From an uncultured Caryophanales bacterium (lineage in GTDB: Bacteria; Bacillota_I; Bacilli_A; RFN20; CAG-826), in assembly GCA_946622925.1 (NCBI GenBank), contig CAMOQM010000034.1, positions 1 through 8,260 of the forward strand: a stretch of 8,260 nt of DNA. Direction: 5' to 3'. A model generated the notes under the pieces. That model was given only the letters and a program-made list of their open reading frames with translations, was not told the origin of the DNA and searched no databases. Position 1 is the first letter of the stretch, and each line of letters starts with the position of its first letter. A program made the position numbers and the translations under genes. Positions 1 through 5,719 of the stretch are shown here, in pieces.

Positions 1-548
1 TCCTTTATCGATAAGCCCTGGCCTGAGACGATGTGGATTTTATTGACCGAACCAAAGAAACCATTGGCTAAGAAAACGCCAGCGCACAGCACCCAGAAAA
101 CCCAACGCGATTTCCCCTTGTTCTGGCGGTCGAAGACGATTGGGACTAACAAGGCGAGTAAGACGAGGACTAAGCCGATGATATGGGCGACTTTGACTTC
201 TTCTTGGAAATAGGTCACCCCGAAAAGATAGGCGACGCTCATGCCACCGGCGACGTTGAATAAGGTGTAGACCTCGACCCTGCCTAAAGCTAGGGCCTTA
301 ATGCCGGCTATTTGCAAACCGATTTGCAGAAGCGCAGCGATCCCTGCGTAAAGAAGGGTGTACCAAGAAAAGCCAAGCCGGAAGCCATTAAGCGATAAGA
401 ACACCAAAGCTCCCGTTAATGAAAAGATGGCGCAGAAAAACAATATGCTTTGATAGCTTTTGCCGTTTTTGCCCTGATAGGCGTTAAGGGCGATGAATTG
501 CCCGCCGAACAAGACGGTGGAAATGATAATCAAAGAATATTCAAGCAT
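1..548 (-). CDS. EamA/DMT-family membrane transporter, N-terminal part (runs off the left edge)
   Basis: Reading the minus strand from the ATG at 548-546 gives 182 open codons to the window edge, so the gene is incomplete at its C-terminus. The product begins MLEYSLIIIS and is strongly hydrophobic. Membrane segments lie near residues 3-21, 34-54, 63-84, 93-110, 118-138 and 147-166. The stretch from about 85 to 136 (ALALGRVEVY ... FQEEVKVAHIIGLVLVLLAL) resembles the end of an EamA repeat, where a short loop with Glu precedes a Gly-containing last helix. A second repeat appears to start near residue 148. Full members of the drug/metabolite transporter superfamily have about 280-300 residues and ten helices, so roughly 60% is present. 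The substrate cannot be told. There is no Shine-Dalgarno sequence before the ATG, and a TATAAT box lies only about 12 nt upstream, so the mRNA may be nearly leaderless. No alternative start exists upstream, because an in-frame stop occurs at 563-561. Confidence 0.82.
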   Translation of the reverse strand, partial: MLEYSLIIISTVLFGGQFIALNAYQGKNGKSYQSILFFCAIFSLTGALVFLSLNGFRLGFSWYTLLYAGIAALLQIGLQIAGIKALALGRVEVYTLFNVAGGMSVAYLFGVTYFQEEVKVAHIIGLVLVLLALLVPIVFDRQNKGKSRWVFWVLCAGVFLANGFFGSVNKIHIVSGQGLSIK

Positions 549-559
549 AGGACTGGGCC

Positions 560-565
560 ATTATA
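560..565 (-). promoter_or_regulatory. Putative -10 box of the transporter gene
   Basis: On the minus strand a perfect TATAAT lies at 565-560, 11 bases before the ATG at 548. The expected start of transcription, near 553-554, leaves a leader of only about 5-6 nt. The matching -35 region (around 583-588) is poor. The location upstream of a minus-strand gene supports the call, but it is a single hexamer. Confidence 0.45.
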
Positions 566-608
566 CCGCTAAACGGGCGAAGATATAAAAACTATGTTCT
601 TAGAAGGA

Positions 609-638
609 TTGGTTAGGCTTTGGTCTACGCGATATAAT
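609..638 (+). promoter_or_regulatory. Promoter of the 514-residue unknown gene
   Basis: TTGGTT (609-614) and a perfect TATAAT (633-638) are separated by 18 bases, a sound sigma-70/sigma-A arrangement. Transcription should begin near 645. That leaves the ribosome binding site at 654-659 inside the leader but excludes the ATG at 637, which overlaps the -10 box itself. It is divergent from the transporter promoter, and the two lie about 45 bases apart. Confidence 0.65.
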
Positions 639-666
639 GATTAACAATCAAAAGGGAGGCGCATTT

Positions 667-2211
667 ATGCCAGTTAAGTCACAAGGAAAAAGCAAATATC
701 CACCCCTAAGTGAAAAAGAAAAGAAAGAGATCATCGCCAGGCACAAAGAGCTTGTCGATAGATTTAACGCCATCCTTCCGGAAGGACAGAAAGTCGCCTA
801 TGACAAGAATCTTTTAAAAAAGCTAAACGACCCATCCGAAGTCGCGGTTTATCGCATCGGCCAGGAAATGAAGGAAGTCGAAGCCAAGCAAGATAAAATC
901 CTGAAGGATATGGAATATAGATTTGGCAAATATGAAAGTCCAAAAACCAATCCTTTTGCCCGCAACTTAAATTTCTTCTTTAGGGTTGATGGCAGCGAAG
1001 ACGCCAAGAAGTTCAACGAAAAGGTTTACCAAGATTATTTACATAACCCCGATCGCCTCGCCTATGTGCGTTATAAGGACGTATTAAAGATCAACCCCCA
1101 GGAGATCTTGGATTGTAAAGATTCTAAGGTCAAATTAGCCGAATATTATAAGCAGAATTACCGCGTGCTTAAGGATGGCTTTGAATTCGGCAACTGTTTT
1201 AATTACGTCGATTCCACCCAAGGCATGAAAGATGGCTCCAAAGCGATTAGGGCGCAGCTTAATCACGTTGGAGAAATCGAAAAACAAGTCGTTACCATCG
1301 GGGGAACCTATGACCATTTTGCCTTGCCCAAAATCAGTAAAGCCCAAGCCGAAATCTTAGGGAGTAAAGCCGGTGAGTTCCTTTCTAAAGAACCGGAGAA
1401 TAAGACATTTTTCCCTCATATTCAGGCCGAATTAGAAAAGGGCGAAGAAGATATTTTCACCTTCTTTGAAGATATGAAAAAGGATGGGGCCGAATTATCC
1501 GAAGGCAGCCTCATCAAATATAAGCCGATTTCCAAGGAAAAATATAACGGCTATGAAAAGGAAGTCGACTTTAATGAATATCTCCATCCCGAAGAAGCAA
1601 ACAACGATAAAGTCGATTATAAGATTAAGGCGAGGACCGATGACGAAATCAAACGCATCCGGCTTATCACCAGCGACGCCTCTTATCGCTACGCCAATGA
1701 GTGGAGGTCGAGGTTTGAAAAAAGAACCAATCTAGGACCGGTAGATCCCATAAAGTACGAGTCTAGGCTTAAGCTAGGCTTCTTTTCCGGCCTATTTAAT
1801 AGAAATTCACCTCAATATGACACCTTAATGAAAACGTTTAAGGACTATAACGACCCCAATAGTCGGGATTATCTTAATGAAGATAAGCTTAGGGAAGCCG
1901 CGGTCAATTATCGGAGCAGGAAAACCAATCAAGGCTATACTGGCCAAGGCAATTCTTTAGACGATAGAAGGATGAAGTTCGCCGATGATATCATCGCCAC
2001 TTGCGATGAGTGCAAGGCCGATAAAGATAAAATCTTCGCCGAAATCGACGATGAATTCCTCTATGGCTATCCTCCTAAGAAAGAGCCTTTCCTTTCGGCC
2101 GAGGACGTCGAAGAAAAAGAATACGATTATCAAGTCGATAGCAAAGAGTTAGATAAAGAAATCGATTTCGAAAAAGACGTTCAAAAAGGCGAGGACATCG
2201 CCTTGGAATAA
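667..2211 (+). CDS. Hypothetical charged cytoplasmic protein, 514 residues
   Basis: I do not recognise this protein. The start is ATG 667: a strong GGGAGG (654-659) sits 7 bases upstream, whereas the in-frame ATG at 637 lies within the -10 box. The product has no signal peptide and no membrane helix. It is unusually rich in Lys, Glu, Asp and Tyr. A Lys/Glu-rich, probably helical N-terminal stretch (about residues 12-85) is followed by a more hydrophobic NPFARNLNFFFRVDG segment near residue 93. A second ordered-looking segment (LGFFSGLFNRNSPQY, about 371-385) precedes a Tyr/Arg/Asn-rich part. A CDEC pair lies at 446-449. The last 40 residues are acidic and low-complexity (runs of D/E/K). There are no obvious catalytic motifs. 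The gene stands alone, with its own promoter and terminator. Codon use matches the neighbouring chromosomal genes, so it looks resident rather than recently acquired. It could be structural or scaffold-like, but that is speculation. Confidence 0.85.
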   Translation: MPVKSQGKSKYPPLSEKEKKEIIARHKELVDRFNAILPEGQKVAYDKNLLKKLNDPSEVAVYRIGQEMKEVEAKQDKILKDMEYRFGKYESPKTNPFARNLNFFFRVDGSEDAKKFNEKVYQDYLHNPDRLAYVRYKDVLKINPQEILDCKDSKVKLAEYYKQNYRVLKDGFEFGNCFNYVDSTQGMKDGSKAIRAQLNHVGEIEKQVVTIGGTYDHFALPKISKAQAEILGSKAGEFLSKEPENKTFFPHIQAELEKGEEDIFTFFEDMKKDGAELSEGSLIKYKPISKEKYNGYEKEVDFNEYLHPEEANNDKVDYKIKARTDDEIKRIRLITSDASYRYANEWRSRFEKRTNLGPVDPIKYESRLKLGFFSGLFNRNSPQYDTLMKTFKDYNDPNSRDYLNEDKLREAAVNYRSRKTNQGYTGQGNSLDDRRMKFADDIIATCDECKADKDKIFAEIDDEFLYGYPPKKEPFLSAEDVEEKEYDYQVDSKELDKEIDFEKDVQKGEDIALE

Positions 2212-2223
2212 CCTTGCATGATT

Positions 2224-2247
2224 AAGTCGCCTTCGTGGCGGCTTTTT
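2224..2247 (+). terminator. Intrinsic terminator after the 514-residue gene
   Basis: An 8-bp stem, AAGTCGCC (2224-2231) with GGCGGCTT (2237-2244) including one U-G pair, has a 5-base loop and runs into a T tract (2243-2247). It begins 12 bases after the TAA stop. It makes the GTG at 2235, inside the hairpin, an unlikely start for the next gene. Confidence 0.85.
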
Positions 2248-2255
2248 CGTCGTGT

Positions 2256-2261
2256 TACTAT
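2256..2261 (+). promoter_or_regulatory. Possible -10 box for the membrane protein/alkylation-repair pair
   Basis: TACTAT lies 6 bases before the ATG at 2268, right after the terminator of the preceding gene. Transcription from it would start at or next to the A of the ATG, giving a leaderless mRNA. This fits the lack of any Shine-Dalgarno sequence there. No good -35 hexamer is visible 16-18 bases upstream, so the call is weak. Confidence 0.35.
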
Positions 2262-2267
2262 TTTTAT

Positions 2268-2711
2268 ATGGATTGGTTCAACTACATCGGGCTTATCATA
2301 TTCGTTCTTATAATGGCACCTAACATTGTCTACGCCTATAAATGCAAAGCCCCAGATAACGAAGGGACTCCTGCTCCTATCGTGATCATTGAAAATGTCG
2401 GGAGATATGGCTCGCTGCTTTTCCTTGTCTTCAATATCCCTTATACCTATTTTTCCTTCTTTTTCCCAGAAGGGCTGACCGTTTATATCGTCGTCAATTC
2501 GATCTTAGTGGTGGCCTACATAGCTTTATATATCTTGCTTTGGAAGAAACAAGGTCTAACCAAAGCGCTACTATTATCGTTAATCCCCTCGGTTATCTTC
2601 CTTTTTTCGGGAATCATGGTTAGGTCGATATTGCTGATTGTCTTTTCTTTGCTATTCGCTTTTGGGCACATCTATATCTCGGTCAGGAACGCGACAAAGA
2701 AGGAGGGATGA
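2268..2711 (+). CDS. Small five-helix integral membrane protein of unknown function
   Basis: A 147-residue, very hydrophobic protein. Predicted membrane segments are near residues 5-24, 47-66, 71-92, 100-117 and 119-138. The first two helices carry the pattern APNIVYAYKCK ... IENVGRYGSLLFLVFNIP. From memory this resembles a widespread uncharacterised Firmicutes membrane family with a PNIIYA(I/Y)K motif followed by a G-R-(F/Y)-G helix. I know of no established role. I chose ATG 2268 because the longer reading frame opens with a GTG inside the upstream terminator hairpin. No ribosome binding site precedes ATG 2268, and translation may start on a leaderless message. Its last codons contain the ribosome binding site of the alkylation repair gene, whose ATG begins 3 bases after this stop, so the two are co-transcribed and probably translationally coupled. 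Confidence 0.78.
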   Translation: MDWFNYIGLIIFVLIMAPNIVYAYKCKAPDNEGTPAPIVIIENVGRYGSLLFLVFNIPYTYFSFFFPEGLTVYIVVNSILVVAYIALYILLWKKQGLTKALLLSLIPSVIFLFSGIMVRSILLIVFSLLFAFGHIYISVRNATKKEG

Positions 2712-2714
2712 TCC

Positions 2715-3392
2715 ATGAAAGAAGTGGTTAGTTTCTTATTCGTTAATAAAGACGAAGGGTATCGGGCCTTTACTTTGCCTTTGATCCCCAATGTAGACGA
2801 AAAGACCTTCATCGGGGTCAGATTACCTTTAATTAAGAAATACGCGAAAACCCTCGATGAAAAGACCAAGGCGGCATTCCTAATGGATTTACCGCATGCT
2901 TACCACGAAGAAAATTTGTTGCACGCTTTTATCCTTTCGGATATGAAGGACTTCGCTTCGTTTATCAAAGAGGTCGACGCCTTCCTTCCTTTTGTAAGCA
3001 ATTGGTCGGTTTGCGACACCATTTGTAACAGACATCTAAATAAGCATAAGGAAGAACTCCTCCCCATCATCTATAAGTGGCTTAAGAGTTCGCAGATATA
3101 TCGGGTTAGATATGCGGCCAAATGTCTGATGAATTATTACCTAGGAGATGATTTTAGGGAAGAACACCTAGATAAGGTGGTTGAAGTCAAACTCGATGAC
3201 TATTATGTCCAGATGATGATCGCTTGGTATTTGGCAACCGGCTTAGCCAAAAACTATGGGGCTTTCGTCAAAGCCATTGAGGAAAAACGGTTTAACGTCT
3301 CCATCCATAATAAGGCCATCCAAAAGGCCGTTGAGTCATTTCGGGTTAGCGATGAGCATAAAGCCTATTTGAAAACATTGAAGATCAAGTGA
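2715..3392 (+). CDS. DNA alkylation repair protein, AlkD-like HEAT-repeat glycosylase
   Basis: A 225-residue protein, the usual length for this family. The start is ATG 2715 with AGGAGGG (2701-2707) 7 bases upstream, inside the end of the preceding gene. AlkD-type enzymes are base-excision glycosylases that remove bulky or cationic alkylated purines (N3- and N7-alkyl) using a superhelix of HEAT-like repeats. The sequence shows the family's typical blocks: GVRLPLIKKYAK (34-45), HEENLLHAFIL (64-74), the NWSVCDT block (96-102), YRVRYAAKCLMNYYL (129-143), YYVQMMIAWYLA (163-174) and NKAIQKAVESFRVS (199-212). Trp97 and Asp101 keep the W-x3-D spacing of the catalytic Trp109/Asp113 pair of Bacillus cereus AlkD. 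Arg130 or Arg132 is a candidate for Arg148, and Trp171 for Trp187. The residue equivalences are inferred from motif spacing, not an alignment. All key positions appear present, so it is probably active. No terminator is visible after the stop. Confidence 0.9.
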   Translation: MKEVVSFLFVNKDEGYRAFTLPLIPNVDEKTFIGVRLPLIKKYAKTLDEKTKAAFLMDLPHAYHEENLLHAFILSDMKDFASFIKEVDAFLPFVSNWSVCDTICNRHLNKHKEELLPIIYKWLKSSQIYRVRYAAKCLMNYYLGDDFREEHLDKVVEVKLDDYYVQMMIAWYLATGLAKNYGAFVKAIEEKRFNVSIHNKAIQKAVESFRVSDEHKAYLKTLKIK

Positions 3393-3442
3393 TTTAAGCC
3401 GTTCAAACTTGCCATAATCCGGGTATTTAACTGGCCGTATTA

Positions 3443-3475
3443 TTGAATTAATACTAAATAAAGATATAATTTAGT
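3443..3475 (+). promoter_or_regulatory. Promoter and likely autoregulatory operator of the toxin-antitoxin operon
   Basis: TTGAAT (3443-3448) and a perfect TATAAT (3465-3470) are 16 bases apart. The 7-bp inverted repeat ACTAAAT (3453-3459) / ATTTAGT (3469-3475) brackets and overlaps the -10 box, with a 9-base centre. Type II antitoxins of the Phd/YefM family typically bind such palindromes over their own promoter, so this is probably the site where the antitoxin or the complex represses transcription. The promoter is seen; the operator role is inferred. Confidence 0.7.
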
Positions 3476-3497
3476 CATCTTAGGAAGGGCAAAAAGA

Positions 3498-3764
3498 ATG
3501 ATAATCAAAGCCTCCGCCGAAATCAGGACAAACTACAATGGGGTCATAGATGAATGCCGTCAAACTGGCGAGCCGGTTTATTTGACAAAAAACGGTCAAG
3601 GTGATGCGGTGGTTATGGACATCGATTCTTTCGAGAAACGCGAGCAGGTTTTTCGTGCTCAGCAGATGGTGCTAGAAGCTTATGTAGATAAACTTGCTGG
3701 CGCTAAATCCTATAGCAGCGACGAAGTTCGTTCCATGATGGATAAAGTAATCGATGGTAGATAA
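3498..3764 (+). CDS. Type II antitoxin, Phd/YefM family
   Basis: An 88-residue protein, the typical length. The start is ATG 3498 with AGGAAGGG (3482-3489) 8 bases upstream. The N-terminal half (residues 5-48, SAEIRTNYNGVIDECRQTGE ... VVMDIDSFEKRE) is the characteristic Phd/YefM fold: a short strand, a helix that sets up dimerisation, PVYLTKNGQGDAVVM strands, then the D-x-D-S-F/Y-E helix. The N-terminal domain dimerises and binds operator DNA. The C-terminal tail (about 50-88), rich in charged and polar residues, is expected to wrap around and block the toxin. The stop codon is 2 bases before the toxin ATG, giving tight translational coupling. Codon choice here and in the toxin is less biased toward GCC and ATC than in the neighbouring genes, which hints at a different origin. 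Confidence 0.88.
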   Translation: MIIKASAEIRTNYNGVIDECRQTGEPVYLTKNGQGDAVVMDIDSFEKREQVFRAQQMVLEAYVDKLAGAKSYSSDEVRSMMDKVIDGR

Positions 3765-3766
3765 AA

Positions 3767-4072
3767 ATGAATTATCGAGTTGAGTGGCTGCCTAAATCGG
3801 TTAGCGATCTAAGCGATCACATTACTTTTTCGAAAAAGGTTTCTTTGGAAGCGGCTAAAACGGCAGCTTCAATTATTATTGCAACCGGAAATTCTTTGGC
3901 CCAATTTCCTGAACGCTACCCTGAATTCGAGATGCCTTGTAATTTTCCTATCACTATTCGGAAATGCAACGTCGAAGGAAGATACATCATATTGTTTTCT
4001 GTGCAGGACGATTTAATAACCATTTATCGGATTTTAGACGCCAGAAGAAAGTTCAAAGGCCTTCTTATGTAA
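3767..4072 (+). CDS. Type II toxin, ParE/RelE superfamily
   Basis: A 101-residue protein, the normal length for the family, starting 2 bases after the antitoxin stop. It has the compact ParE/RelE layout: strand YRVEWLPKSVSDL (3-15); two helices around residues 16-46 ending LAQFPERYPEF (44-54); then the strand series ITIRKCNVEGRYIILFSVQDDLITIYRILDARRKF (62-96). The LxxFPERYPE turn and the strand ending in YRILDARR-x-F are the clearest family marks. RelE-type members cleave mRNA on the ribosome, while ParE-type members poison DNA gyrase. The sequence alone does not settle which applies, although the FPERYPE turn and the DARR ending are common in ParE-like members. The gene looks intact. No terminator follows, so some transcripts could read into the AT-rich region upstream of the large RNA. 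Confidence 0.87.
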   Translation: MNYRVEWLPKSVSDLSDHITFSKKVSLEAAKTAASIIIATGNSLAQFPERYPEFEMPCNFPITIRKCNVEGRYIILFSVQDDLITIYRILDARRKFKGLLM

Positions 4073-4270
4073 CAAGATGGTCTTTTCTCAATGATTGGCC
4101 AAGTTGGAAATATCAATTGCCTTATTTCCTTAATCAAATCCTATAAATTAACTAAATTATTTTATTTATAAAGCACGTAATACGCGCGTGTAGATTCACC
4201 AAAAAATATTTTTAAAAGTTTAAATATCAAAGATATTTAGAAAAAAAGTTTAGAAAATTTTGCAAAAAAG
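4073..4270. promoter_or_regulatory. AT-rich intergenic region upstream of the large RNA promoter, with inverted and direct repeats
   Basis: No gene is visible here. The DNA is strongly AT-rich from about 4141, except for a GC patch with CACG...CGTG ends (4174-4190). A perfect 8-bp inverted repeat, TAAATATC (4221-4228) / GATATTTA (4232-4239), has a 3-base centre. AAAAGTTTA occurs twice, at 4214-4222 and 4244-4252, exactly 30 bases apart, which is about three helical turns. A/T tracts directly above a strong -35 box look like UP elements that bind the RNA polymerase alpha subunit. The spaced repeats could also bind a regulator. Both roles are inference. Confidence 0.5.
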
Positions 4271-4272
4271 TG

Positions 4273-4300
4273 TTGACGGGATTTTCGTAACGAGTATAGT
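4273..4300 (+). promoter_or_regulatory. Promoter of the large structured RNA
   Basis: TTGACG (4273-4278, five of six matches) and TATAGT (4295-4300, five of six matches) are 16 bases apart. A/T tracts lie immediately upstream, the configuration typical of strong stable-RNA promoters. Transcription should start near 4306, give or take 2 bases. This coincides with the left edge of the GC-rich structured sequence and with the GUGUUCC that pairs with the 3' end of the RNA. Confidence 0.75.
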
Positions 4301-4371
4301 TATGTGTTCCGCGGGGAACGCAAGGTTGCAAAACCGGGCGAAACTGCGAAGCCACATTGCTTGGCAATGTG

Positions 4372-4408
4372 CGGGGAATGCACGATGCCCCGAGGGAAGC
4401 TTGCTTCC
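4372..4408 (+). repeat. Module-like hairpin pair in the large RNA, variant second stem
   Basis: GGGG (4372-4376 region) pairs with CCCC (4388-4391) around a loop beginning AA and containing CGAUG. It is followed closely by GGAAG-CUUG-CUUCC (4395-4408), whose CUUG tetraloop replaces the UAGA loop of the other copies. The first loop matches the later copy at 4700-4716 (GGGAA ... CGAUG ... CCC). I treat it as a diverged first member of the repeated module. Confidence 0.5.
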
Positions 4409-4468
4409 TGAAAGGTCGGCTGCTCGAAAGAGTCAAAGGAGAGTTAGGATCCTAAATCCTGGCTCGCT

Positions 4469-4515
4469 AGGGAACATTCCGCCCTCCGGTAGACCGGTAG
4501 ATGGGAAAAGGAAGA
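4469..4515 (+). repeat. Two-hairpin module, copy 1
   Basis: AGGG (4469-4472) / CCCU (4482-4485) encloses the loop AACAUUCCG. Stacked directly against it is CCGG (4486-4489)-UAGA-CCGG (4494-4497), then a purine-only run GGGAAAAGGAAG from 4503. Order: GG-AA-loop stem, UAGA-loop stem, A-rich linker. Confidence 0.65.
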
Positions 4516-4696
4516 AAGAAAGGAAAGCCTCCGGGCCTTCTGGGGAAATCTTCCCAAGGGCTCCTCGCTTGAAACGAGGAAAGCCACCGCTAAGACACCC
4601 TGGCGGCTAGTGAGACTAGAAAGAAGGGGAGATGCGGAAAGCCTTGGAAAAGGAAAATCCGCGATAGAGGCCTAACGGACTTTGCCGAGGGCCCCT

Positions 4697-4741
4697 GCTG
4701 GGAAGCGCGATGTCCCAGCCCGTAGACGGGAAAAAGAAGCG
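4697..4741 (+). repeat. Two-hairpin module, copy 2
   Basis: GCUGGGA (4697-4703) / UCCCAGC (4713-4719) encloses AGCGCGAUG. It abuts CCCG (4719-4722)-UAGA-CGGG (4727-4730), followed by AAAAAGAAG (4731-4739). The order is the same as copy 1, with different stem sequences, so the pairing is preserved while the bases change. Confidence 0.7.
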
Positions 4742-4796
4742 CTGCCGGCAAAAACCTCTGCAATGAGGCAACACCCCGGCGAAAGGGTAGCACCCT

Positions 4797-4836
4797 GGAG
4801 GAATCCTGCCTCCCCTGGTAGACCAGGAAAAACAAG
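4797..4836 (+). repeat. Two-hairpin module, copy 3
   Basis: GGAGG (4797-4801) / CCUCC (4809-4813) encloses AAUCCUG. It abuts CCUGG (4814-4818)-UAGA-CCAGG (4823-4827), followed by AAAAACAAGG. There is no spacer base between the two stems. This is the cleanest copy. Confidence 0.72.
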
Positions 4837-4900
4837 GCCGATGGACGAGCCTAGCGAAGAGTTAGGGGAGCCCACCTAAGGGTAAGGGAAAAGCCTTACC

Positions 4901-4941
4901 GGGGAACATCCGATCCCCCTGATAAGCCTCAGGAAACAGCG
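4901..4941 (+). repeat. Module-like hairpin pair, variant second loop
   Basis: GGGG (4901-4904) / CCCC (4915-4918) encloses AACAUCCGAU, nearly the loop of copy 1. It abuts CUGA (4919-4922)-UAAGCC-UCAG (4929-4932) and then GAAACAGCGG. The first hairpin fits the module well; the second has a six-base loop in place of UAGA. Confidence 0.5.
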
Positions 4942-5013
4942 GACCCGCGGTTAGCCTTCCTCCGTAAGGAGATGGAAGAAGCGGTCAAGGGCTGAAGCGA
5001 AAGCTTATGCTCG

Positions 5014-5056
5014 GGCGGAATCCTAGCCGCCTCGAGGTAGATCCTCGAAGAGAAAT
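5014..5056 (+). repeat. Two-hairpin module, copy 4
   Basis: GGCGG (5014-5018) / CCGCC (5027-5031) encloses AAUCCUAG, almost the same loop as copy 3. It abuts UCGAGG (5032-5037)-UAGAU-CCUCGA (5043-5048), then AGAGAAA. The order and junction are the same as in copies 1-3. Confidence 0.7.
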
Positions 5057-5719
5057 TGGGATGGATAGCGATATCCGAAGAGGAGAAAAACCTCCGGCCC
5101 CGCAGAAAGGCCAAGGTAAACCGAAGAATCTCTGCTCCTACCGTAGTCGCGGCCTAATAAGCCCTCCGCACGGATAGGTAAGGTCCTTAGGGATCTAGCG
5201 GCAGCCCCGCCGCAAGTGAAACTTGAAGTTGGGGATGTGAACGGTTCGGTCACCGCAAGGTGGCAGGGGCGTCCATGAACTCCTGGGAATTCATAACCAG
5301 GTAGGTGCCAAGGAGGCTCGGCGCGCGGTAAACCGCTGGAAAAGCCTCAGACCTAGACCCTTCTAGGTTCGATCGGAGACGCAAGTCCTCGAAGGAAGTC
5401 GTTCCACCCTGCAATTCGTGAAGTCGGAACGTGGCTAAGGCAGCAAGCGAGCAAAGAAGTAGCTTGGGCCAAGGTCGAGACCGGTGATCGCCTGTTGACG
5501 AGGCGCCGGCCTAGGAAGATAAGAGTTCTTCTCAGCGGTACACCGCAGAATCAAAAAACTTGCCCCTGAAGGTCAAGGCGATTAGGCGCCCTTGAAGGTA
5601 AGAGACGAATTCCGCAAGGAATGTGGTTGGTTGGAATCTCCCACGAGGTAAACCTTGAATACGATATGTCCCGTCACCTTGGAGCTACACAAGACGTTAA
5701 ATCGGAAAGCCTTGGAACA

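Noticed and set aside
31..213. Plus-strand 60-residue open frame
   Set aside because: It is the antisense shadow of the minus-strand transporter gene.
637..666. Upstream ATG at 637 as the start of the 514-residue gene
   Set aside because: It overlaps the TATAAT -10 box and would precede the transcription start, while ATG 667 has a strong GGGAGG at the right distance.
4372..5056. CRISPR array or tandem DNA repeat
   Set aside because: The recurring elements share structure rather than sequence; stems differ and spacing is irregular, so there are no true direct repeats.
4260..5253. Open frames on both strands inside the structured RNA (plus strand 4260-4610, 4682-4879; minus strand 4227-4436, 4590-4835, 4672-4875, 4929-5114, 5023-5253)
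   Set aside because: They are short and mutually overlapping, have no ribosome binding sites and low-complexity Arg/Ser/Pro-rich products, and are fully explained by GC-rich RNA helices.
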